A DNA stretch of 64,000 bases from Chitinimonas taiwanensis DSM 18899 (GCF_900119825.1 NZ_FPKR01000017.1:1-64000); one strand, 5' to 3'. Counted from the stretch's first letter, positions 25,918-34,905 are shown. Numbers and translations: made by a program. Notes: generated from the letters alone by a model not told the origin.

Positions 25918-27858
25918 TTACTTGACCTGGCTCATCTTGCTGATCAGCTCACCATCGGCCGTATCGCCATCCAGCGACCAGCTGAACATGCCGCCCAGGT
26001 TCTTGGCCTTCACGTAGTCGATCTTGGTCTGGATATTGGCCGGGGTGTCGTAGGACCAGAAGTTGTTGCCGTCGAACTTCCAGCTCTGCTTGGTCACCGG
26101 GTGGGTGTAGACCTGGCCTGGTGCGTTCTTCAGCACCTTATAGTCCTCGATGCCGGGCTCGTAAGTGCCGCGTGCCGGGCCGGTGGCAGCCTGGTAGAGA
26201 CCGTTATTGGCATTCGTCACCCCGGTCCAGCCGCGACCGTAGAAGGGAATGCCGACCACGATCTTGCCGGCCGGGGTGCCCGAGGCGAGCAGGTTGTTCA
26301 CCGCGCCTTCGATGTTGTAGCTGGCACCCAGCGTGGTGGTGGCGTTCGGGCTGGACGGATCGTTGCTCAGATGCGAGTGGAAGTCGGTCGGACCCTTGGC
26401 ATCCCAGCCGCCATGGAAGTCGTAGGACATCACATTGATCCAGTCGAGGTACTTGCTGTACTCGGCCGGCTCGGTCATGTCGATCTTGTCCTTACCGGCA
26501 CCGATGGCCACGGTCAGCTTGTAGCGCTTGCCGGTGGTGGCGGTCAGCGCATCGAGCTGGCTGCGGAATTCCTTGAGCAGCAAGGTGAAGTTCTGCTTAT
26601 CGGCCGGGCTGACGGTGTTGTAGCCAAAGCCCTGCACGCCCGGGAATTCCCAGTCGATATCAATGCCGTCGAACACCCCGGCAGCCGCGGCCGTACCACC
26701 TGCGCCGTCATACACGGGCAGATTGCCCTTGATGTACAGGTCCACGCAGCTCTTCACCAACTGCTTGCGCAGCGGATCGGTCATCGAAGCAGCCGAGAAC
26801 CACTTCGACCACGACCAGCCACCAAGCGAGATCATCGGGCTGATGGCCGGATGGCGGGCCTTCAGGCGCTTGATCTGGCCGAAGTTGCCGCGCAGCGGGC
26901 TGTCCCATTTATCGGCCACGCCATCCACCGAGGCATCGGCCGAGAAGGACTTGCTGTAGTCGGCAAACGGATCGCCGCCATCGCCATTACCCGATTCGGT
27001 GCGGTACTGGATATCGCATTCATAGCCACCATTCTTCTGGTAGATATTGCCGAAGGCGTAGTTGAGAAAGGTCAGCTTGCTGGCCGCGCCCGAGGTCTCG
27101 ATCTGCTTGACCTGGTAGTTGCGCCCGTAGATGCCCCACTGGGTGAAGTAGGAACCGACCTGACGCGCGCCTGGGGTCGGGGTGGGCGTTGGCGTTGGCG
27201 TTGGCGTTGGCGTTGGCGTCGGCGTCGGCGTCGGGGTCGGGGTCGGGGTCGGCGTCGGGGTCGGCGTCGGTGTTGGCGTCGGTGTTGGCGTCGGTGTTGG
27301 CGTCGGTGTTGGAGTGGGTGTCGGCGTAGGCGTGGTCGAGCAGGCGCCAATGTCCTTCCACGGCTGGCCTTCGCCGGCATTGCTGGACGGCACATTGCCC
27401 TGGGTCCACCACTTGGCCTCGTAATTGCGTCCTTCGTACGTCACCTTCTGCCCGCCGGTATACGCGGTGCTGCTCACCCAGGCCAGGAAGCAGCTGCTGG
27501 GCGTTGGCGTGGGGGTTGGCGTCGGTGTCGGCGTGGGGGTAGGCGTGGGAGTCGGTGTTGGGGTAGGCGTCGGCGTGGGGGTGCCCGTGCTGCTGCATGC
27601 GCCCTGGTTGGACCACAGCGTGGGCGAGGCAGCCGGATTCCAGTTGGTGCCCACATAGGCCGTGTGGGTAACCAAGGCCTTGTAATTCGTGCTCTGGTAG
27701 GACGCGAGGCTATTGGCCGTGTAGGTATTGCCCTCGGCCCAGGCTGCGGCGCAATCGGCAGCCAGGGCGCTCGGCGCATACAGAAGGCCGGCAGTGGCGA
27801 GGCTGACAGTGATACTGCGCAGGGCGAAGCGCCGTGCGGCATTGCTCTTGCTGTACAT
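25918..27858 (-). CDS. secreted GH18 chitinase with two chitin-binding modules (chitinase 2)
   Basis: The 646-residue enzyme has a Sec signal peptide (1-33), CBM5/12 module 1 (about 35-88), a Thr-Pro linker, CBM5/12 module 2 ([16 protein letters not shown]...GAC), a long Thr-Pro linker and a GH18 domain (about 235-646) starting QVGSYFTQWGIYGRNYQVK. The catalytic motif DGIDIDWEFP is complete (D397, D400, D402, E404). YDFHGGWD and FSWSLDGD are further GH18 marks. The catalytic domain differs from that of chitinase 1 and resembles bacterial ChiD/ChiA1-type endochitinases; the N-terminal modules are almost the same. GGAGA precedes the ATG. It is upstream of the secretion operon on the same strand. 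Confidence 0.93.
   Translation of the reverse strand: MYSKSNAARRFALRSITVSLATAGLLYAPSALAADCAAAWAEGNTYTANSLASYQSTNYKALVTHTAYVGTNWNPAASPTLWSNQGACSSTGTPTPTPTPTPTPTPTPTPTPTPTPTPTPSSCFLAWVSSTAYTGGQKVTYEGRNYEAKWWTQGNVPSSNAGEGQPWKDIGACSTTPTPTPTPTPTPTPTPTPTPTPTPTPTPTPTPTPTPTPTPTPTPTPTPTPTPTPGARQVGSYFTQWGIYGRNYQVKQIETSGAASKLTFLNYAFGNIYQKNGGYECDIQYRTESGNGDGGDPFADYSKSFSADASVDGVADKWDSPLRGNFGQIKRLKARHPAISPMISLGGWSWSKWFSAASMTDPLRKQLVKSCVDLYIKGNLPVYDGAGGTAAAAGVFDGIDIDWEFPGVQGFGYNTVSPADKQNFTLLLKEFRSQLDALTATTGKRYKLTVAIGAGKDKIDMTEPAEYSKYLDWINVMSYDFHGGWDAKGPTDFHSHLSNDPSSPNATTTLGASYNIEGAVNNLLASGTPAGKIVVGIPFYGRGWTGVTNANNGLYQAATGPARGTYEPGIEDYKVLKNAPGQVYTHPVTKQSWKFDGNNFWSYDTPANIQTKIDYVKAKNLGGMFSWSLDGDTADGELISKMSQVK
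27173..27333 (-). repeat. hexanucleotide tract encoding the long Thr-Pro linker of chitinase 2
   Basis: Tandem six-base units (GGCGTT, GGCGTC, GGGGTC, GGTGTT) encode alternating Thr-Pro. Blocks of identical units (five GGCGTT, then mixed GGCGTC/GGGGTC) suggest expansion by slippage. Confidence 0.88.
27500..27588 (-). repeat. hexanucleotide tract encoding the first Thr-Pro linker of chitinase 2
   Basis: About 15 degenerate six-base units encode Thr-Pro between the two chitin-binding modules. It is shorter than the matching tract in chitinase 1 (9053-9180). Confidence 0.85.
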
Positions 27859-28443
27859 ACGGTGTCTCCATTCAAGGGGGATAGCGAGGTCACCGGATAG
27901 CTAGCCCGGCCACAACTCGGCTCCACCGCCCCTCGCCTACAGACCGTGGACCGTCAGCATCAAATACCGGTATTGCAGAATCATCATCAAGTGGTAACCA
28001 TGTTGTATTAATTTGGCGCTATCAGCAATATATCCGCTGAAAAAATATTCAAATGTCATTTGAAATCACCATGAATAGTCGCAGTGGTTTCATCCAAGCC
28101 AATACATCGGCATGCAGCGGTGCCGCACTCCGGCTCGTTCTAGGCGTCATCAGCCGGTAATAATCGGGAAAGTGGTCTGTTGCGAGGGTGAAACAAGTGC
28201 GTAGTCGGCAGACTGGTCTTAGGACAATCACAACTGGTAAGGCACCAGTAAGATACCTATTCGCGATGCACTGAGAGGGTGGGCCGGGACGGCCGCGCTG
28301 CATCAGCCCAGCGGGTGTGCGATCCACTCCGCCGCGCCTGGTTGCTGATCGAGCAGGAGCGCCAGCCCGCGGCTGGCATGCCATCGCGCAGCGGCCAGAT
28401 GGCTGATTAGGGTAGCGCTGGGCCTCGCCCAGCATACGGACAG
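27859..28443. other. intergenic stretch between chitinase 2 and the moeB-like gene
   Basis: No convincing gene is visible in these 585 bases. It holds the leader of chitinase 2, a perfect 12-bp palindrome AATACCGGTATT (27963-27974) about 105 bp upstream of its ATG, and in an AT-rich patch the perfect inverted repeat TTCAAAT-GTC-ATTTGAA (28048-28064). Both could be operators for chitinase control; no known motif is recognised. Confidence 0.5.
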
Positions 28444-29220
28444 CTAGTGCTGGCGCAAGGCGCACACCGGGCAGGCCGGGTCGCGCTTGAAACGCAGGCT
28501 GCGCCAGTCGTGACTGCGCAGGTCCAGAGTCAGTAGGCGCCCAAGCGGCACGCCGGGCAGGCCGATCAGCAGCTTGAGCGCCTCGGCCGCCTGCATCGCG
28601 CCGATGATGCCCACCAGCGGCGCAAATACGCCAAAGGTCGCGCAAGGCCCGTCACTGGCCTCGCCGTCCTCGCCAAACAGGCAGCGGTAGCAGGGGCTGT
28701 CCGCCACGCGCGGGTCGAAGACCGCGAACTGACCATCGAAACGCACCGCCGCACCCGACACCAGCGGCTTGCCCGCCATCATGCAGGCGCGGTTCACCGC
28801 ATGGCGGGTGGGAAAGTTATCCGAGCAGTCGAGCACCACATCGGCCGCTTGCACCGCCGCCAGCAGCGCCTCGCCGGCCAGGCGCTCAGCCAGCGGCAGC
28901 ACCTGCACCTCGGCATTGATACCCGCCAGCGTGCGCTGCGCGGACGCCACCTTGCTCAGGCCCAGACTGTCCTCGCGATGCACGATCTGGCGCTGCAGAT
29001 TGGTCAGCTCCACCGTATCAGCATCGGCCAGCAGCAGCCGCCCCACGCCGGCCGAAGCCAGGTAAAGCGCGGCCGGCGAACCCAGGCCACCGAGGCCGAC
29101 GATCAGCACGCTGGACTGGGCGAGCTTGCGCTGTCCCTCGATGCCCACCTCGTCGAGCAGGATATGTCGGCTGTAGCGCAGCAGTTCGGTATCAGAAAAA
29201 TCGCGTTCGGCTTGGCTCAT
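28444..29220 (-). CDS. moeB: HesA/MoeB/ThiF-family adenylyltransferase
   Basis: The 258-residue protein has the E1-like fold: LLRYSRHILLDEVGIEGQ, nucleotide-binding LIVGLGGLGSPAALYLASAG, DADTVELTNLQRQIVH, DCSDNFPTRHAVNRAC, a CYRCLF and a C-terminal CPVC pair that bind zinc. It adenylates the C-terminal Gly of a small sulfur-carrier protein (MoaD or ThiS). The start at 29220 places MSQAERDFSDTELLRYSR at the N-terminus, as in the family. It ends the gpmI–envC–ctpA cluster as in other betaproteobacteria. Whether the partner is MoaD or ThiS cannot be told here. Confidence 0.88.
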   Translation of the reverse strand: MSQAERDFSDTELLRYSRHILLDEVGIEGQRKLAQSSVLIVGLGGLGSPAALYLASAGVGRLLLADADTVELTNLQRQIVHREDSLGLSKVASAQRTLAGINAEVQVLPLAERLAGEALLAAVQAADVVLDCSDNFPTRHAVNRACMMAGKPLVSGAAVRFDGQFAVFDPRVADSPCYRCLFGEDGEASDGPCATFGVFAPLVGIIGAMQAAEALKLLIGLPGVPLGRLLTLDLRSHDWRSLRFKRDPACPVCALRQH

Positions 29221-29303
29221 GGTGGACCTGCGAGATGGGTGTGCGAGGGGGACAGACGGCTGCGGATGATATGCCGCGCACGGCCGCCAGGCCAGACACA
29301 ACA

Positions 29304-29331
29304 ACGCCGCCAGTGTGGATGCTGGCGGCGT
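29304..29331 (-). terminator. stem-loop after the GAF gene
   Basis: ACGCCGCCAG pairs with CTGGCGGCGT over 8 bases. The following minus-strand sequence (TGTTGTG) is only weakly T-rich, so termination may be partial. Confidence 0.5.
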
Positions 29332-29359
29332 GGATGGAGAGACCGGCCCCGCTGAGCGC

Positions 29360-29866
29360 TTATACGCCGAGCTTCTTCATGGCCAGGCTAACCATGGCAG
29401 CCGCCTGCTGCAGATATTGCAGGTCGGGCTGACTCCATTCCTTGATCTGGGCGGTGTTTTCGCAGCAAACCAGACCAAGCGGCAGGCCGTCGATGTCGAT
29501 GCCGACATCAAGCAGCGAGTAGATATTGAGCGGCTCGAAATAGCTTTCATTGAAACAGGCGGTGGCCGGGTGCTGGCGCGCATCGCTGGCCACCAGTACG
29601 CGCCCTTCGCGCATGGCGGCGAAGTAGTCGCCGAAATCATCCTCGTGCAGCACCATGCCGCTCGACCATTGCTGGTCGCCCGCGTCATACAGGCTTTCAC
29701 ACACCGCCTGGTCCTGCAGCGGACCGGCATAGAACCAGAAGCTGGCACGCGTGCAGCCTATCTCCTGCACCAGGGTGCGGCTGAGTAGCGCAAAGAACTT
29801 GCCCCGATCAAGCTTGCCCTCATTGAGCAGGCCATACAGATTCTTGAGCAGATTGGTATCGTGCAT
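29360..29866 (-). CDS. GAF-domain protein
   Basis: The 168-residue protein is a short N-terminal helix plus one GAF domain: LSRTLVQEIGCTRASFWFY, LHEDDFGDYFAAMREGRVLVASDARQHPAT, YFEPLNIYSLLDVGIDIDGLPLGLVCCEN and QYLQQAAAMVSLAMKK. It lacks an output domain, so it may bind a small molecule and act on a partner. AAGGAGA lies six bases before the ATG at 29866. It is inserted between ctpA and the moeB-like gene and flanked by stem-loops, so probably its own transcript. Confidence 0.88.
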   Translation of the reverse strand: MHDTNLLKNLYGLLNEGKLDRGKFFALLSRTLVQEIGCTRASFWFYAGPLQDQAVCESLYDAGDQQWSSGMVLHEDDFGDYFAAMREGRVLVASDARQHPATACFNESYFEPLNIYSLLDVGIDIDGLPLGLVCCENTAQIKEWSQPDLQYLQQAAAMVSLAMKKLGV

Positions 29867-29928
29867 CGCGCGTCTCCTTGGCAGGGCAGCCACTCGCCCG
29901 TCTCGCCTTTATAGCCGGCCGGGCGCGC

Positions 29929-29960
29929 AAAAAACAGCAGGCCCGCATTGAGCGGGCCTG
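29929..29960 (-). terminator. terminator downstream of ctpA
   Basis: On the minus strand CAGGCCCGC-TCAAT-GCGGGCCTG is followed by CTGTTTTTTGCGC, 28 bases after the ctpA stop codon. Confidence 0.88.
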
Positions 29961-29987
29961 TGTTTACGATTGCGCGAGCGAACGTAC

Positions 29988-31421
29988 TTACTTGCTGGCG
30001 TTCGAGCGCACCACTTGCTGCACCTTCAGCACATTGAGCGCCTGCTGCAGCTGGTAGTCCTTCTTCAGCGAGATCTCACCCGGCTTGAGCTCGTCCTCGT
30101 CCTGTTGCTCGTCTTTGGCCTTGTCCTTATCGCCAGCCTTGGACTTGCTCGGCTCGAGCTTGGCTTCCGGCTGCACACTGCCCGGCTTGCTATCCGGTTT
30201 GCCGCCTTCACCCTGCGGATTGCTCAGATGATGGTCGAGGTCCGCCTCACGCACCCGGAACGCGGCGTTGTTCACGCCATTCAGGGTGGCCTCTTCCACC
30301 TCGATATCCGGGGTGATGCCCTTGGCCTGGATGGAACGGCCCTTGGGGGTGAAGTAACGCGCGGTGGTCAGCTTGATGGCGGAATCCTTGCCTACCGGCA
30401 GGATGGTCTGCACCGAGCCCTTGCCAAAGGTCTGTACACCGACGATGACGGCGCGCTTATGGTCCTGCAGCGCGCCAGCCACGATTTCGGAGGCCGAGGC
30501 CGAGCCGGCATTCACCAGCACCACCATCGGCACATCCTTGATGCCGGCTGGCAGCTTGCCTTCGCGCGCGCCGAACTCGGGCGAGGCGGTCAGCTTGACC
30601 TTGGAGTCATTGGCGCGCCCCTCGGTGTACACCACCAGCGCATTATCGGGCAAGAACAGTGCGGACACGCCCACGGCCGAGCTCAGCACGCCGCCCGGAT
30701 CGTTACGCAGATCGAGCACCAAGCCTTTCAGCGCACCCTTGTTTTCCTTGTTCAGCTGCTCGATGGCCTTGGCTACGTCCTCGGTCGAGCGCTCCTGGAA
30801 CTGGGCCAGGCGCACATAGCCGTAACCCGATTCCAGCATGCGCGACTTCACGCTCTGCACCTTGATCACCGAACGGGTCAGCGTGAAGACCAGCGGCTTG
30901 GTTTCGCCCTTGCGCAGTACGGTCAGGGTGACCTTGGTATTGGGCTTGCCGCGCATCTTGGCCACCGCATCATTGAGCGACAGACCGCGCACCTGCGCGT
31001 CGTCGATCTTCATGATGTAGTCGCCGGCCTTCATGCCCGCCTTGAACGCCGGGGTATCCTCAATCGGCGAGATCACCCGCACCAGGCCATCTTCCAGATT
31101 CACTTCCAGCCCCAGGCCGCCGAACTCGCCCGAGGTGCTGACCTTCAGGTCCTTGAAGGCATCCGCATCCAGATAGGCCGAATGCGGATCAAGACCGGTC
31201 AACATGCCATTGATGGCCTCGTTGATCAGCTTCTTGTCTTCAACCGGCTCGACGTAATCCTGCTTGATGCGCCCATAAACCTCGGTGAAGGCACGCAGCT
31301 CATTGATCGGCAGCGGCGACAGGCTTTCCTTGTTGGCGAGGGCGCTCGCCCCAGCCGTCAACAGCACGCCAATGCCGGTACCGACGAGTAGCAAACTGAA
31401 TTTCTGTACTTTGGCTTGCAT
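29988..31421 (-). CDS. ctpA: S41-family carboxyl-terminal processing peptidase CtpA
   Basis: The 477-residue periplasmic protease has a signal/anchor helix (1-29), an N-terminal helical part, a PDZ domain (about 90-175, GEFGGLGLEVNLEDGLVRVISPIEDTPAFKAG) and the S41 core: VLDLRNDPGGVL, VVLVNAGSASASEIVAGAL with the catalytic Ser, and GVQTFGKGSVQT with the catalytic Lys 25 residues later. The C-terminal tail (about 400-477) is highly charged (KDKAKDEQQDEDE). Such enzymes trim lipoproteins and peptidoglycan hydrolases. It follows envC by 57 bp, the conserved order in betaproteobacteria. Confidence 0.94.
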   Translation of the reverse strand: MQAKVQKFSLLLVGTGIGVLLTAGASALANKESLSPLPINELRAFTEVYGRIKQDYVEPVEDKKLINEAINGMLTGLDPHSAYLDADAFKDLKVSTSGEFGGLGLEVNLEDGLVRVISPIEDTPAFKAGMKAGDYIMKIDDAQVRGLSLNDAVAKMRGKPNTKVTLTVLRKGETKPLVFTLTRSVIKVQSVKSRMLESGYGYVRLAQFQERSTEDVAKAIEQLNKENKGALKGLVLDLRNDPGGVLSSAVGVSALFLPDNALVVYTEGRANDSKVKLTASPEFGAREGKLPAGIKDVPMVVLVNAGSASASEIVAGALQDHKRAVIVGVQTFGKGSVQTILPVGKDSAIKLTTARYFTPKGRSIQAKGITPDIEVEEATLNGVNNAAFRVREADLDHHLSNPQGEGGKPDSKPGSVQPEAKLEPSKSKAGDKDKAKDEQQDEDELKPGEISLKKDYQLQQALNVLKVQQVVRSNASK

Positions 31422-31478
31422 TGCTGTCCTTTAACAACCTATCTGCTCCGACCGATCACCCGACCGGTCCGAATGCCG

Positions 31479-32762
31479 CTACTTCGCCCAAGCGAGCGGG
31501 TCTAGCGGCTTACCCATATGCCGTATTTCGAAGTATATGCCCGTTTGTTCGCTGCCACCGCTGTTGCCGCTGGTGGCCACGTCCTCACCGGCCTTCACCG
31601 TATCACCGACCTGCTTGACCAGCGATTCCGCCGCGCCATACAGACTCAGATAGCCGCCACCATGATCCACGATCAGCATATTGCCAAAGCCGCGCAGCCA
31701 ATCGGCGAATACCACCCGACCACTGGCAACCGCCTTGACCGGCTGGCCGCCCGCGGTGCGGATGAACACGCCCTTCCAGTTGGTGCCTTCGCTGCGCGGG
31801 GTGCCGAACTTGCCACTCACCTCGCCGCGCGCCGGCAGGTGCAGGCGCCCCTTCAGCTCGGCGAAGCGGCGACCATCGGCACTGCTGTCCGGTAGCGCCT
31901 CATTGCGCTTGATCACCGGCTCGGCCTTGGGCGGTGCATCACCCGGCTTCTTGCCGGCCTTCGCTTCCTTGGCCTGGCGGGCGGCTTCGCGTGCCTCGGC
32001 CAGCTTCTGTGCCCTGGCCTGCTTTTCCCGCTCACGCGCTTCCTTGAGCTCGCGCTCGCGGATCATGCGATTGATCTTTTCCACCAACTGGGTCAGCCGC
32101 TTCTCATCGCGCTGCAGCTTGCTGATTTCCTTGCGCTGCTGGCCGATCTCGGTAGAGATCTTGCTCAGCACCTGCTGCTTCTCGGCCTGCTCCATGCGCA
32201 GCTTGTCTCGCGCCGCCTTGCGCTCGGCCGCGATGCGCGCCAGATCATCGTGCTTCTGGCGTATGACCTCGGCCAGGGCATTTAGTTTGTCCAGCTGCGC
32301 GCTCAACTCGCCCGACAGCTTGTGCTGTGCCTCGGCGATATAGCGGTAGTAGCGCAGATCGCGCGCCAGCTTGTTCGGGTCCTGACGGTTGAGCAAGAGG
32401 CGCAAGGCCTCGTGCTGGCCGTTGCGGTGCCGCGCTCGGATCAGCGCCTGCAGGCGCTCACGATTGGCTTCCAGGTTCTGGCGTGTCTTGCTGATATCGA
32501 GACTGATGCGCGCGAGCTCGGCCTGCGACAGCTGCTGCTGACGGTTGAGCTGAGCGACCGCGCGGTTGGCCTCGGAGATCGCCTGCTCGGACGATTTGAG
32601 CGCATCGGCCGCGTCGTGGCGGGTTGCCTCGTTGGCCTGCAGTTCCTGCTTGAGCGAATCGATCTTGCGGCGCAGGTCCTGCAGATCATCCTCCGGCTGG
32701 GCAGCCCAAGCCGCGCCGAGCAAGAGGCCGGCGGCGGCAAGCAGGGGAAGCAGGCGGCGCAT
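31479..32762 (-). CDS. envC: EnvC-like murein hydrolase activator (degenerate M23 domain)
   Basis: The 427-residue periplasmic protein has a signal peptide (MRRLLPLLAAAGLLLGAAWA), long coiled coils (about 25-260) and a C-terminal LytM/M23 domain (about 310-427). The metal ligands are not preserved: the HxxxD site reads GTNWKGVFI and the HxH site reads FEIRHMG. This is the state of E. coli EnvC, which activates amidases AmiA/AmiB rather than cutting peptidoglycan itself. The ATG at 32762 overlaps the gpmI stop by one base (TGATG), so the genes are coupled. The TTG one codon earlier is less likely. Confidence 0.9.
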   Translation of the reverse strand: MRRLLPLLAAAGLLLGAAWAAQPEDDLQDLRRKIDSLKQELQANEATRHDAADALKSSEQAISEANRAVAQLNRQQQLSQAELARISLDISKTRQNLEANRERLQALIRARHRNGQHEALRLLLNRQDPNKLARDLRYYRYIAEAQHKLSGELSAQLDKLNALAEVIRQKHDDLARIAAERKAARDKLRMEQAEKQQVLSKISTEIGQQRKEISKLQRDEKRLTQLVEKINRMIRERELKEAREREKQARAQKLAEAREAARQAKEAKAGKKPGDAPPKAEPVIKRNEALPDSSADGRRFAELKGRLHLPARGEVSGKFGTPRSEGTNWKGVFIRTAGGQPVKAVASGRVVFADWLRGFGNMLIVDHGGGYLSLYGAAESLVKQVGDTVKAGEDVATSGNSGGSEQTGIYFEIRHMGKPLDPLAWAK

Positions 32763-34318
32763 CAAGCGAAGCGGATCAGCGAGTGGCCGGTCATTTCGGC
32801 CGGTTGGGGCAGGCCCATCATGGCCAGCAGGGTGGGGGCGATATCCTTGAGCGCGCCCTCAGCCTGCGGCGCCAGGCTAGCCTGGCGCCCCACATAGATA
32901 AAGGGCACCAGATCGGTGGTGTGCTGGGTATGAGCCTGGCCCGAACCCTTGTCCCACATCATTTCGCAATTGCCATGGTCGGCGGTGATCAGCACCTCGC
33001 CGCCAATCGCCTGCATGGCGGCGACCGCACGGCCCACGCAGGCATCCAGTGCCTCGATGGCGCGTACGGCGGCATCGAAATTGCCGGTATGGCCGACCAT
33101 ATCGCCATTGGCGTAGTTGCAGATGATGGCGGCGTACTGCTTGGACTCGATGGCCGCCACGATCTTGTCGGTCACCTCGACGGCGCTCATCTCGGGCTGC
33201 AAGTCATAGGTGGCCACCTTGGGCGAGGCAACCAGGATGCGGTCCTCGCCTGGGAATTCCTTCTCTTCGCCGCCCGAGAAGAAATAGGTGACATGCGGGT
33301 ATTTCTCGGTCTCGGCAATGCGCAGCTGCTTGAGGCCCAGGCCGCCGATGTACTCGCCAAAGCTGTTCTGCACCTTGGGCTTGGTGTAAGCCACCGGGTA
33401 GGGATAGCTCTCGGCATAGCTGGTCAGCGTGGCGAACAGCGCGAGCTTAGGGCGGCGCGGACGGGCAAAGCCGTCGAAACCATCCTCGTTGATTGCCACG
33501 GTGATTTCACGCGCGCGGTCGGCACGGAAATTCATGAATACCACCGCGTCGCCGTCCTCGATACGGCGCACCACGCCATGAGGGCGGATGGCGGTGGCCA
33601 GCACGAATTCATCGTTCTCGCCACGCGCATAGGCGGCGGCCAGTGCAGCCTGGGCGGTCGGCGCCACATGCTCGGCCTCGCCATCCACGATCAGACGGTA
33701 GGCGGGCTCGACCCGCTCCCAGCGCTTGTCGCGGTCCATCACATAGTAGCGACCAACCACCGAGACGATCTGTGCACCGGGGTTGGCATCACAAACCGCC
33801 TGCAGGCGGGCCAGATACAGCTCGGCGCTGCGTGGCGGGGTATCGCGCCCATCCAGGAAGGCATGCACGGCAATCTGCTGCACGCCGGCTTCATGCGCGG
33901 CGCGGATCAGCTCGTGAATATGGGCTTCGTGCGCATGCACGCCACCGTCTGACACGAGGCCGAGGATGTGCAAGGTCTTGCCGCTGCCCGCGGCGCTGTC
34001 GATAGCCTGCTTGAGCACCGGGTTCTGGCCCAGGCTATGGTCGGCCACATCGCAATCAACCCGACTGATGTCTTGCTGCAACACTCGACCGGCACCGATA
34101 TTCAGGTGACCGACTTCAGAATTCCCGAATTGCCCAGCAGGCAAACCCACATACTGTTCCGAGGCATTGATGGTGGTATGGGGAAATTCCGCCATCAAAC
34201 GGTCGATATTCGGCTTTCTCGCATGTAGTATGGCGTTGTCATCGCCTTCCAAGCGATGGCCGTAGCCGTCAAGAATCAGCAGCAAAACAGGGGTCACAGC
34301 GTTCATAGGGGCGGGCAT
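32762..34318 (-). CDS. gpmI: 2,3-bisphosphoglycerate-independent phosphoglycerate mutase
   Basis: The 518-residue glycolytic enzyme interconverts 3- and 2-phosphoglycerate using Mn. It shows LLILDGYGHR (first metal site), FGNSEVGHLNIGAGR with the catalytic Ser, AHEAGVQQIAVHAFLDGRDTPP, FRADRAREI, CNYANGDMVGHTGN and LITADHGNCEMM. Length is normal. Start at 34318 (MPAPMNAVTP) or 34306; neither has a clear ribosome-binding site. First gene of the gpmI–envC–ctpA run. Confidence 0.95.
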   Translation of the reverse strand: MPAPMNAVTPVLLLILDGYGHRLEGDDNAILHARKPNIDRLMAEFPHTTINASEQYVGLPAGQFGNSEVGHLNIGAGRVLQQDISRVDCDVADHSLGQNPVLKQAIDSAAGSGKTLHILGLVSDGGVHAHEAHIHELIRAAHEAGVQQIAVHAFLDGRDTPPRSAELYLARLQAVCDANPGAQIVSVVGRYYVMDRDKRWERVEPAYRLIVDGEAEHVAPTAQAALAAAYARGENDEFVLATAIRPHGVVRRIEDGDAVVFMNFRADRAREITVAINEDGFDGFARPRRPKLALFATLTSYAESYPYPVAYTKPKVQNSFGEYIGGLGLKQLRIAETEKYPHVTYFFSGGEEKEFPGEDRILVASPKVATYDLQPEMSAVEVTDKIVAAIESKQYAAIICNYANGDMVGHTGNFDAAVRAIEALDACVGRAVAAMQAIGGEVLITADHGNCEMMWDKGSGQAHTQHTTDLVPFIYVGRQASLAPQAEGALKDIAPTLLAMMGLPQPAEMTGHSLIRFA

Positions 34319-34448
34319 GTTCTGGTTGAAGGCGAAAGCATTTTACCCCGACATCGGCGGTTGCGCGGGCTTTGGGCCACGTTTAACATGCCGCCACCTG
34401 CGCAGTGCATGTATGCTGCACCACTACTCCAAATAAAATAACTTAGCC

Positions 34449-34757
34449 ATGGCATACCATTTAATCGAGGACGACGAACAGATCGAACAGGCGTCACGCG
34501 CAATGAAGGCGATGTCTCATCCGCTGCGCTTGAAGATCCTGTGTGTTCTGGGGGATAAGGAAGTCAGCGTGCAGGATATTGTCGATGCGGTAGGCACTTC
34601 GCAGAGCAATATCTCCCAACACCTGGCCATCATGCGTGAGAAGGGGGTTCTGCGTACGCGCAAGGATGCCAATCGCGTGTATTACCGGGTGGGCGATCCG
34701 CGCACACTGGAAGTGGTCAGCATGATGCGCGATGTGTTCTGCGGCTTCGCCCGCTAA
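34449..34757 (+). CDS. ArsR/SmtB-family winged-helix regulator
   Basis: The 102-residue protein shows a wHTH: AMSHPLRLKILCVLGDKEVSVQDIVDAVGTSQSNISQHLAIMREKGVLRTRKDANRVYYRV. The recognition helix SQSNISQHLA fits ArsR proteins. No CxCxxC or other known metal site is present; Cys32 and a C-terminal Cys could be redox-active as in BigR/SqrR, which is a guess. It diverges from gpmI with 130 bp between the starts and is followed by a stem-loop. Confidence 0.88.
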   Translation: MAYHLIEDDEQIEQASRAMKAMSHPLRLKILCVLGDKEVSVQDIVDAVGTSQSNISQHLAIMREKGVLRTRKDANRVYYRVGDPRTLEVVSMMRDVFCGFAR

Positions 34758-34785
34758 GCACGCCCGCCACACTGCAGCTTGATCG

Positions 34786-34807
34786 AAGCCGGCCCCGCGC
34801 CGGCTTT
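34786..34807 (+). terminator. stem-loop after the ArsR gene
   Basis: AAGCCGGC and GCCGGCTT form an 8-bp stem over a 5-base loop; only three T follow, so it is a weak terminator. Confidence 0.55.
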
Positions 34808-34905
34808 GCCGTATCTGAATCACAACATTCTTACCCATCCCCGGCATGGTCGGCCCAAGCATGGCCGCAGTCGCTAGACTGCACGCTTCGCCACCGGAGA
34901 CCGCC

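Noticed and set aside
25555-27900. Long plus-strand open frame (781 codons)
   Set aside because: Antisense to chitinase 2 and gspG. Its Arg/Trp-repeat portion is only the complement of the Thr-Pro linker.
31479-32762. Active M23 endopeptidase
   Set aside because: The metal-ligand histidines are missing from the LytM domain, so an amidase activator role is more likely.
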